From Magnaporthiopsis rhizophila (taxonomy: Eukaryota > Ascomycota > Sordariomycetes > Magnaporthales > Magnaporthaceae): a stretch of DNA of 64,000 nt. A model generated the notes under the pieces. It saw only the letters and a program-made list of their open reading frames with translations. It was not told where the DNA came from and made no database searches. Position numbers and translations under genes: made by a program. Every line of letters begins with the position of its first letter. The first letter of the stretch is position 1. Below, piece by piece: positions 9,236 to 18,745 of this stretch. The stretch spans positions 62,001 to 126,000 of the forward strand of contig PYSS01000086.1 of the NCBI GenBank assembly GCA_003049465.1, given 5' to 3'.

Positions 9236-12090
9236 TCACTCCTGGCGGTCGTCGACACTGTCCCTCCGCAGCTTGTTCAGCGCCGCCCGCCCGAACTCGT
9301 CGTAGTCGTCGTGGACCTCGGTCAAGTACTTCTTGAACGCCTGGGTCATCTCGCAGACCTGCTTGAGATCCTCGGCTCGTAGCTCCGCCCTGTCACCGTC
9401 TGCCTTCCCCTGAGCGGGAATTGCTAGGAACCGATACTCGGCCAGGGCAACGGCAGTTTGGAAAGCTGGAGGGAAAAAAACAAACATTTTTGTCAGTCTG
9501 GCTCGGTAAACAAAAGCCAACTGCTATGAGCGAAGGGAAGCCATGTGTTACCGTTTCGGATCTCGCGCCCATTCCATGGAACCCTCGCAACACTAGGGTC
9601 CTCGAGCACGTAGCTCCTTGCCGACCGCAGAATCTTGATCTCGTCCCCCTTTTCGTCCTCCAGCTTGGTGAAAAACTGGTTCCAGATCCTGTCGCGCTCG
9701 GCCTTGTTCAAGTTGTCGTAATGTATCGCGACGTGGACTCTGGAGATGAAGGCGTCGTCGAACTGACCCACTCCTGTGAGACGTATGGTTTCTTGTTAAT
9801 AAAACACAAACTGATCCTTGCCTCCCGCCTGACCGCCACCTGCCCCTCCTTTTTGCGTTTTCTCAGGACTCACTGTTGGTCGTTAAGAACAAAATGCCTC
9901 GGTAGTACTCGATCTCTCGCAGGAAGACTGCAAGACAATCCCGAGCGTGTTCAGTTAGTAACTAGATGTCCCCAAAATGCTACAGGTGTAGTCAGTAAGC
10001 ATGCGAGGAAAAAGACGCGATATAACCCACCAGAAACCAGGCTGTTTCTCTTAAGGTCAGCATGCTGCCGCTTCTCCATGAGGACGTCGGCCTCGTCGAT
10101 CAGCATGATGGCCCCCCACTTGTGGCCCAGCTTAAGCCATTTGCCGAGCTTTGCCTCCATCTCGACCTCGTCTGTGCCGATATCGGCGCAGGTGAGGGCG
10201 AGGAGCGGCTTGCCAGTGAGCTCGGCGATACACTCGGCCGTAAAAGTCTTGCCAACCCCGGGGCTGCCGTGCAGCAGGAAGATCTGGCCGTCGCCCTTGT
10301 TCCGAATGTGGTCGGCGCTCCAGGGCCTGGTCTTCCTGTCTGCGTACTGGTACACGAGCGACCGGATCATATTCTTGCGGGTCTCGGGGATCACGAGGTG
10401 GTCGAATGGCGTCCGGTTTGCCTTAGGCTTCTCACAGAACTCGACGTCTATTGTGTCTGTTCATGAGGACAATGCCATCACGGCGAGGTCAGCTGTGCGC
10501 CCAGCGAAGGAACGGATGCCGAGCTCGGGGACTCCATGGCCTACCCCATTCGCGGGTCTTGAAGACGAAGGCCTCGATCTGTTTGATCACAAGCAGGTAT
10601 CGAAGCTTCAACGTTTCCTGATCGCAACTCTTGCTCATCCCTCTGTTTCGGACAGCGGGATGTTGCCAAGCTTGTGCCATCGCTGAGCGCCGGCGTTCCT
10701 TGGTTTTTGCCGAGGGGGATGCTCAGCGGGGTTCCCTCTCACAAAATCAGAAGTGATGGAGGTATATGAACTCGTTGACGGCGACATGGCCCTCCCGGCT
10801 CCACCTGGCCTTCGCTCTACCCTGGCTTCGCCAACTTCATAGCATGAGACCGGGTCGATAAACACTTTCCCGCGGAATATCTTGGAAGCGGGAGTGCAGC
10901 GGTGTTAGCAAGGGCATGTAAGCCTGAATTTTGTGTGTTGGGAAATGCTGGGAACCAACTGCGAGGCTGCGCCCGTCATGTAGCTCCCCTTCGTAGTGCC
11001 CATACTGTCCTGGTAGTAGGCCAAACCATTTCTCCCCCAGTGCTTCGAGCCTGGCTCGGAGCCTGCCCCCGTCCACCTTGTCCCAAATATCGCAAGGGGC
11101 AATGTCCAGAGAAAGTATTTCTCTTTCAGCTATGAAAGGTGAGATCTGAACACATGTTGGGTGCTGTGTCACAGACTGGGAATTGCCGTCGTAGTCGAGA
11201 TACCAAAGTTTGAGCTCGTACGGGCCCAGCAGATGTGATTGGCCAGAAATACAGCCGTCACCCTTCGGAAGAACTGACTGGACCACGGATGCAAATACCT
11301 GGGTGCCTCTCCTAACATATACTGTCTTGCCCGGAACAAAAAGCATCCAGAGCATGCGGAAGGTGCAAAGGGGCATGTCGCGCGCATGGAGTTCCCGTTC
11401 TTTGACCATCCGCTCCTCTAGGGTGCACGCCATGAATTTAAGAACGACATCAAGGGCGGAGGCTGCCTCGCGCGTTGCCGCACGCTTATGTCGATCCAGG
11501 GACGGGGGGACGTTCGAGAGGAAGGACTCGTTGAGCTTGTCTAGCTCTCGCTTCTTGTCCTTGAGTTTATCCAGATGGTGAGCGAGCAGCGCGAACGGCT
11601 CAAATATCTCAAGCCGCTCCGAGTCCAGCTCAAAGCCGGGGTCGTAGATAAGAGAAGATTCCAGCACGTTCACGAACGGCATCGATTGGATAATGAGCTT
11701 AGTAGTGGCGAGAACTGGGGCCATGCCCGGCCGCAGTACGATATCGGAGAATTGATACTTGTAACCTTCGTACTTCCGGCCCGAGGACTTCGCGTTCGTG
11801 TTGACGTTGACGATGGAGATGAGCCGGAACTTGGAGTTCCGGGCCGGAAGCTGCCCTCCCCTGCTCTGAGCCTCGGACAATGCACGCTCAAAGTTGAACT
11901 CTCCTGGCCAGTCATGGTTTGAGATGCGTCTTCCGGCCCTGTCTGCAATCTCGACGTGGTAGGTCAGGCCAACATCTTCAGCCTCGGCGGATTCGGGAGC
12001 GTCTCCAGCCTCAGAGGATTCGGAAGAAAGGTCGGACGTAGAATCTGGGGTCTCCGCCACCCCGTCCTCGACAGGCGCCATGCCAGGCAT
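9236..12090 (-). CDS. AAA ATPase with N-terminal DUF7025-type region
   Basis: I reconstruct seven exons: 12090-10960, 10880-10743, 10617-10545, 10456-10031, 9927-9874, 9773-9552 and 9465-9236. They total 2274 nt, giving 757 aa. Residues 1-60 are acidic and disordered; the following 380 residues match the DUF7025-type region that precedes AAA modules in fungal proteins of unknown function. The AAA core has Walker A GSPGVGKT at 511-518, Walker B IMLIDE at 564-569, the FLTTNRVGQFDDAF second-region stretch, and the GREIRNAFQTA sensor-2 helix with the lid after it. The 10959-10881 intron has a weak GTTGGT donor, and the acceptor at 10618 is the least certain junction. It faces the NACHT gene tail to tail. 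The substrate is unknown. Confidence 0.82.
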
Positions 12091-12701
12091 CAGTGCGGTA
12101 GAGCTGGAGACTTAGAACGTGGACTTGCGCAAATAACCCCGTGCCCTATCAAGGAAACGGAATGTAAAATAATGGAAAATGGTGTTGGAGCGACAGCTCT
12201 TTCGGGCTGACAAGCAATCAGGGTGTGTCTCGTCGTAGTTAGGATGCAGATGGAGACGCTTGATTGCCAGAGGAAAAAGACAACGGAAAAAAAGAAGGAG
12301 CGACATGGGATGGGCTGCTGGTTCCCCTCACCTCCCACCCCTGATTGGCGGGCGATGAAAGCTTTGTCCCTCACAGCCCTCTGCAGCCCAATATCTGCAC
12401 GGCGAAGGCAGCCATTATCTCGCTCAATCCTCTCATTCGCTGCCTTCCCTCTCCTCAGACACTGCAGCTTATCACGCGACGGATGCCGACGTGTCGGCCC
12501 CTCCTCCAAGGTGGCTAGGACCTGGTTGGCTCCATCCTATTGCTGCTTGCGATGTGATATGTAGAGCTCAGGCAAATGTCACCGGGCTCGCTCAGGGCCA
12601 GGAGGGAGGCCAGGTGCAAATAAGGTCCCCTGTAAGCCATATACAAGCCTGCCGCATCGCCCATTCCTTCGTCATCGTCATTTCGGCGAGCCGCCGCCGC
12701 C
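12091..12701. other. Shared upstream region of the AAA and DUF7708 genes
   Basis: This is a 611-base interval between two divergent starts. No gene is supported; a C/T-rich stretch lies at about 12320-12480. It may serve both promoters. Confidence 0.5.
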
Positions 12702-15100
12702 ATGGCTACAGATCGTCACGATCCAGAAGTGCAGGCCCACGTCTAGAGATACAGCGACCTGGCTGCCGCGCAAGATCCCGTAAACCCGCTTAACCGGGCG
12801 TTGCGTGGGGTGGCAACCCAGGAGCCAGATGAGACTGGAGCCGATGGCACCGTGGCTGCGCCGCGCCAAAAGCCCATCATCGACTGGAAAACATGGATCA
12901 CGTCGCCGCGCGCGGAAGAGAGGTCAGTATTCCGCACTCTCTGGTGGCGAGCTTCTTGTCAGTTGAGTCGCGTCGGCTGACGGGCCTCTTCTCGGCTAGC
13001 GGTGCCGACGAGGATGCAGTGCGGCTGTACCAGCAGTGCCAGAGGCTCCGGGAGACATGGAAGAAGTTCTACATACACTTCGACCTTGGCGATGTCGACC
13101 ACTTGGCCCAGAATCCCCCTACCGTCCTCACCCTCCGGACAGCGGTCAGTGAAGCCCAAAAGGCATGGGCGGATAAGAAGACAGCCGGGTTCGCAAAGGC
13201 GAAGGATCGCCTAGAAAGCTTCGTGGGCACTCTTCACGACTATTCGTTTCTGTTCAGCCTCATACCCAGCGACGATAAGTACACCAGCCTTATCACCGGG
13301 ACGATTTCATCCATTGTCAAGGGAAGCACGAGCCCACAGGCCGCACATGGATATCTTCATCTTGGATCACAACTTCTGCTGACCGGCAGACTATCCTCTA
13401 ATGACAGATCTCAGCGAACCACAGAAGGATTGCCGAGACCTTTGCGCTTATTTTGGAGGAGATTGACCAGGACATCCGGACGGTAAAGAAGAGCCACCAG
13501 ATATCCAACACCCGGGAGATGCGGTATCTGGTCATGGAACTCTATGTCCTCATTTTTGATTTCCTATGCCAGGCTATGGAATGGTTCCAGAACCCTGGCC
13601 ACCGGTTCATGGCGTCGTTAAGCCAGAGATATGAGACGAAAATGAATGACAACGCCGCCTGCATCAAGAAAGTGGTCGTTCGCATCAAGCTCGATGCGGA
13701 GCAGACAACTCAGCGACGGGTCCAGCATACAGAACTTGGAGTCTCCAGTATCCTCGGCGAGGTCCAGGCCCTTAAAAGGGCGAGCGACCAGAGAGATGCG
13801 GCCCTGCATCACATCGATGCGCGACTCCAGGAGCTCTCTTCGCAGATTAAGCTAGGGCTCATGGCCAGGGAATCTCTCCTTGCAACTGGGCAGCGGGTTA
13901 ACTACGGTACGTCTCGCAAGCCCTTCGACATTCGATTCAACCACGCGCAGTCAAAGACGCTGACCGGTGCCTCTGTTAACGTGATGGCAATAGCCTGGGC
14001 CAACCCCGGCGTAATGGGGGCTCGGCCACTGGATAAGAATGTTGGAAACGACGCTGTCGAATCCAGTGAGGCCGCTGAAGTCAAACGAGGCAAGCCCCGT
14101 GATACCCGCCCGCACCACGGCCGGGCGAAGAAACAATTGCCGGTGAAGGTTTGAGGCAACTCCAGCTAACGTGTCCGAAACCAACATAGAATCGATTTGT
14201 CAAACTATCAAGCTCAAGCGAGAGGATATCGAGAGTCTAACGGGCCCAATCGACGCATATTATCAGTGTACCGGAGCCAGCAGACAAGGGGCGGGGTCGC
14301 CGACGAGGATCCCTGGCGCAATGCTCCCCCAAGAGGTTGCGACCAAGATCGAGTGCTGGATGAGGGTGCCGTCGTCGCAGGTCGTCTGGGTCGAGGGACC
14401 GGTGAGCACGCATTGCGAGGAGCAACTGACCAACGCGGCAAAACACATCGTGAGCCTCGTTCTGGGGGCGGGCATCGCGTGTGTGTCCTTCTTCGGAAGG
14501 CCGAGGCTGCGGCTACCCAGCGGCACCTCGGCTCCCGGCGGTGTTCCTGGTGAACCCCGCCCATCGCCGGCAGGACCACCGCCCACCGCGCGCGAGGCCA
14601 CAGCGACAGCCCTCCTATACTCGGTGGCGGCGCAGCTGGTGCATCTTCTGCCTGGCGAATTCGACTGCCCTGCCTCCGCCTCACTGAGGCGCGAAGAGGC
14701 GTTTGGCGCCCTGGACGGCAGCCCGGCCAGCCATGCCGCCGCTCTCGAGCTTGTCCGCGCAATGCTGCCGCTCTCGCCGCCGACGCTCGTGCTCGTGTTT
14801 GACAGGATAAACCTAGTAGACGGCACGACGAGGAGGCCGGTGCTCAACGCGCTCGTCAAGTTGCTGCGGACTCACGGGGCGGCGGGGACGGGCCGGATGA
14901 TCAAGATCATGTTCACAACTGCTGGGTCTTGCCCGCTACTCGCCAAGACATTGGAGAAGGGCGAAAAGGTCGATGCAGGCAGGATGGCTCAGGCCCGGCC
15001 GGGGCAGCCGCTCAAGGGCTGGAGTTTGAGTTCGGGGCTTGGGAAGAGGGGCAAAAAACCAGAAGCCAGTGAAGCAGAGGGGAGTGTAGTCCCAGAGTAG
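12702..15100 (+). CDS. DUF7708-type STAND-like protein with an in-frame TAG (possible pseudogene)
   Basis: Four exons fit: 12702-12922, 13000-13315, 13408-13906 and 14190-15100 (1947 nt, a multiple of three). Introns have GTCAGT, GTCAAG and GTACGT donors; the third has a GCTAAC branch at 14165. The start has an ideal context (GCCGCCGCCGCCATGG), but codon 15 is TAG (12744-12746), after which the frame stays open to 15100. No in-frame ATG follows soon; an ATG at 12893 would work only if intron 1 is retained. Exons 2-3 match the helical DUF7708 region of fungal NACHT-type proteins. The last exon has a P-loop-like strand (VVWVEGPVST) without the GKS/T lysine, and LVLVFDRINLVDG in Walker B position, so ATP binding is doubtful. 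It lies next to two other NTPase genes. Confidence 0.68.
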
Positions 15101-15200
15101 GTGAATCTTCATTGACTTCAGCGCGTACAGGCCGGCATAATAGAGTACGGCGTGAAGCCTGGTTGCGGAAGGGCCCTTCCGAAGTACAATGGCTGCACCA

Positions 15201-15201
<1 letters not shown>

Positions 15202-15241
<40 letters not shown>
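15202..15241. repeat. Poly-A tract (40 A)
   Basis: Uninterrupted A run about 100 bases after the stop of the preceding gene. It might be slippage-prone sequence or a trace of a retroposed tail; nothing else distinguishes these. Confidence 0.85.
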
Positions 15242-15242
<1 letters not shown>

Positions 15243-15929
15243 AAAACGCAAATTCACCCTTTGAACTCAGAATCAAGTTCAGTAGCCCTCAACGCTGCAA
15301 GGCGTTATAATACAGCCGATCAGCCACTAATTACCCCCTGTCACTGCGCTACCTTTAGCGGTTAAAAACCTTGCACTTTCCACTTGAAAGCCTTGCATAT
15401 AATTTCGGTAAAAAGAGATTCCAAAGGTATAAAGGAATAGGGTGTTGAGCAGCACACGTTTAACTTGTAGATAACACTTTAATTGTATTTGCGTAGAGAT
15501 TATGCGGTTTGCAGTGTAGTGATATCCCCCATTTTGTATGTGAAAAGCAGAGACCAATTTGCGTTATATTCGTTCACAATTGTACCTAGGTACCTTGTCT
15601 AGCAGGTACGGTACCTAGGCGATTGGATCGGACCCGCTTGGTGGGTCGGGGCTCCTGGCCCCCTAGCCAGGCGGCGCCATGAAAGAGAATAAAATGATCT
15701 GATCACCAACGACATGCTTACAGATCAAAACTAATCTGCTGCAAAAGATGAGATTGACTACAGCAAATGTCAAACTTCGCAACTATCTGGGTATCTCAAG
15801 AATATTACGCCTCCTTCTCATATCATATCCATGCAACTTGAATCCGCCTCGACATTACAGTTAACCTTCTCTTTCGACTGATCGGCTCCGCGCCTCGACA
15901 TGTGTGGACTTCGAGGAAGCCGAGAAGGT
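15242..15929. other. AT-rich stretch, no gene
   Basis: Bases from about 15242 to 15580 are roughly 35-40% GC in the lines I counted, well below the flanking coding DNA, and rich in TA and TTA. I find no coding frame or terminal repeat. A palindromic GTACCTAGGTAC element sits at 15582-15593. Confidence 0.6.
15582..15619. repeat. GTACCTAGG palindrome pair
   Basis: GTACCTAGGTAC (15582-15593) is a perfect palindrome. A second GGTACGGTACCTAGG copy ends at 15619, so the two could fold back on each other. The same motif recurs at 16812-16891 and 27084-27100. Confidence 0.6.
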
Positions 15930-16260
15930 CTACGTCTTTGACCTGTCGTCCTTCAAGTCCCTTGCTGCAATCTGGGCTGGGTAGTAGTACCCAGAGCCAT
16001 TTGCTGGGACGCCTCGAGTGGGATTGGCTCTGGTAGCTATCCCAAGAGGGACTTTCTCGAAGTTCTGATCTTGGCGGGTGTAGTTTGTGACGTTGGAGGT
16101 GAACGGAAGCCTGGCAAGCGTGTTCGGATTGAGTTGCTGTTGGTGCGTGGCTTGCCGGGGCGTTCTGGTTGAGGGCAATTGCATGTATAAGCCTCTGACT
16201 GGATGCTAATTGTACGGCTGAGTGGCTGTCGGCTGGGCAGACTCACCTATTGGAATCCAT
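15930..16260 (-). CDS. Small orphan protein, 92 aa
   Basis: Two exons, 16260-16247 and 16194-15930 (279 nt), are joined by a 52-base intron with a GTGAGT donor and CAG acceptor; phase 2 rebuilds an Arg codon. The first exon encodes only MDSNR, so the gene is easily missed. A TATATAT element lies about 150 bases upstream. The product is basic and rich in Asn, Gln, Thr and Pro, with YYYPAQ near the C-terminus. It has no signal peptide, membrane segment or recognised domain. The support is splice signals plus TATA box plus an uninterrupted frame, without homology, so it could be a chance frame. Confidence 0.45.
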
Positions 16261-16410
16261 GGCTACGATTCGGAGGAAAGACAGGCTGGACGGACAAGCT
16301 GACGGTGGTGGTTAAAGGGGAAGATGGATATGTTCGTTCTCTTTCACGAGAGAAGATGGCCAGGGAAGACTGACAGGAGGGTGGGCAGAGAGGGCGGGAA
16401 AGCGTTCCAA

Positions 16411-16417
16411 TATATAT
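16411..16417 (-). promoter_or_regulatory. TATA-like element upstream of the 92-aa gene
   Basis: TATATAT on either strand, 151 bases before the ATG at 16260, in the position expected for a fungal promoter. Confidence 0.4.
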
Positions 16418-16811
16418 GGCGAGCAACGAAGCGCCATGGTTAGGCTCATAGACGCAGATTCGTAGGCGTACACGAGACGAACTGGGCATCCGGCCTGCCT
16501 GCCATATTTGGATGGGGAGGGACAAGTCCGCACGAAGGCGAACTGGAAAGTGCCCTCTGCTTTGGGGCAGCCTAATATAATAGTCTGGACGCCTTAAGGG
16601 ACAAATACGGACGTCCTAGTCCCTACATAGTAATTATCCCGTAGCCTCTCGCTACCTGGTTCTGAAAGGGCGTATGTGATGCCTTTTTCTTTTCTTGTTT
16701 TTCTTTGCTTCCGTTTGTTGACTTTTTTTTTTTCCTGCGGGGAGCAGTCGACGCCCTGTCCAGCTGAAAATCCGAGGAATGATGAACACCAAAAAACGTG
16801 GCGCACGCCGT

Positions 16812-16891
16812 ACCCACCTGCCTACCTACATAGGTACCTACCTACCTCCTACTTACCTACCTCATAGGTACCTAGGTAGGTACGTACGTAG
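16812..16891. repeat. Imperfect TACC/TAGG/TACG tetranucleotide repeats
   Basis: About 80 bases built of CTAC, TACC, TAGG and finally TACG units, including two GGTACC palindromes and the block CCTAGGTAGGTACGTACG. It is a microsatellite of a type scattered in several promoters of this window. Confidence 0.85.
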
Positions 16892-17229
16892 CGGCTTGCA
16901 TGGCGCTGCGAATCTACCGGGGTTGAAAAGTACCGTGCAGTGTGCACCCAGTCCCGCCCAGCGAATGAGGCCATTGCTCAGCAGGCCGCGAGAAAAACCG
17001 CACAAGACGATGGCGAGGGCATTTTTACCAGTCAATGAAACTCCCCCCACCACGCCTTCCGTGCTTCACTGCAGTACCAAGGCAGCCGGGATCCTGGAGA
17101 GATCAGGCTTCCTAGGTCACATTGGAAAGCCACCGGCAATTCCGCAGCGGATTCGTTCGTTAACCCGGGCTTTCTAGTCAATTCTCAGGCTCGTCTAACG
17201 TGCTTTCATGCCACAACCGGGCAGGCATC

Positions 17230-17232
<3 letters not shown>

Positions 17233-17264
<32 letters not shown>
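17233..17264. repeat. Poly-T tract (32 T)
   Basis: Uninterrupted T run, with no Pol III gene visible upstream of it. Confidence 0.9.
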
Positions 17265-17266
<2 letters not shown>

Positions 17267-18745
17267 AGCCGCATCATCCTCCTGGCACTAAAGCGCCACC
17301 TCAACATCGCCGCCGACAACATCCCATTGCCGAGACCAGACTACACCTCGGACAGCCGCCCTCGAGTGAGAACCGTCTGGGCCAGCCGGCATATCACTTG
17401 CAGAAACTAGCTCGGAATCGTGGATCACGCGCGATTCCCAGGGGGCATTCGCTGCGTCTGCATAGTTCCCCTTCGGCCACTCCGAATTAAGTGACAATTA
17501 TTTGTTCCATAATGCCAATATCTCGACCGAGCAATGGTGACAAAAATAGGTAGGTGTGCAGGCAGCTAGCAATCGCGTCTTGGATAAGGTGCTTGCAGGT
17601 CGGCACCGCACAGCAACGGCACCTAGCTTTGCCTAATTCCGTCGTTCCCCGCCGGGGGATGGGGGATGAACTGCATGTAATAGGTTGCTCGGTACGAGGG
17701 CCGACACCTCCCGGTACTGTACCCGTCGTGACGTGACGCCTCCGTGTCTCAGGATACTCAAGGCTCGGATAGGCCGCATCATCCTCGAGGGAATATTTAT
17801 CAGCAGCTGAACCTGACGCCGAGTCACCCGTGCCCTGTCACCGATGTACACTTCCGAGGAGGGTTGCTCTACGTACCGAGCAGGGGTGGCGTCAATGAGC
17901 CGCATGTCCTACGGTCCGTGGGAGAAAGCGGGCGAACTGGCGAACTGCTATAGATGGAGGCTGTCCCACGTCCATCCTCAAAATGGAAACACCAGGACCC
18001 GTGCGCTTGATTTTCCTGGGTTTGTTCCCTTTTTGGGCACCTTCCCTTCCTTTCCTTTGTCACCCTTCTGGCCGCGCTTGACAGGTCCCGTACCGATGCC
18101 ACCTCCAAACTGACATGTGACCGGCTCGATGCACAGGAGAGGATGCAGGGAACTCACAATCCTTTCCCCACCCCCGCCCATTCCCTTCTCCTAGTACCTC
18201 TCTGGGCATTCCTTTCTTCGGGTCAGTCGTATTCCCTCCAGCTTTCTGCCTGCTGATTGTCAGTACTCGCTCGAATGCCATCTCTGGCGCTTTAGCAGAC
18301 TCGACCTGGCCGCTCACCAAACGAAGTGAAATACTACCACGTGTAGCTTCTGCGTGCACTCTTGGCAATACACGCCGCCGCTGGTGGTTGACCGGATACT
18401 GGGTAGCCGGAATGCCCGTAGAATCATAAGGATCACCCAAAGTTCCACGGGGACATTGACAGCCAGAAAATACTGCAAAATGGCCATGTAAGTAGTTTGA
18501 TTGAGGATTACGGACCGTTTCAAGTCATCATTATTATCGAGAGAAGACAAAGAAACAAGCCAAAAGGAACCACGAAACTACAAAGGACACAAGGAAACAA
18601 GGAAATCCTCCTTGAAATCAGACGCCCGTGTCATCAGTGCTCTTGTCCTCTCAGCCCGATTGCCGATCTCTTGTGTCCCTGGACCATTGGGGCCCCTCCG
18701 CTGTCACCGCGCAGGGCCACCATGCCTAACATGCCAACTTGGGTT

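Larger units (their letters stand above)
16261..18745. other. Long intergenic interval
   Basis: No coding region is supported across about 2.5 kb. It contains TACC/TAGG tetranucleotide repeats at 16812-16891, a poly-T run at 17233-17264, and the 3' flank of the zinc-finger gene near its right edge. Open frames in it are short and lack codon bias. Confidence 0.55.

Noticed and set aside
9421..10686. Long plus-strand open frame of 421 codons
   Set aside because: It is antisense to the exons of the AAA ATPase, crosses its introns, and has no domain; the minus strand carries clear Walker motifs.
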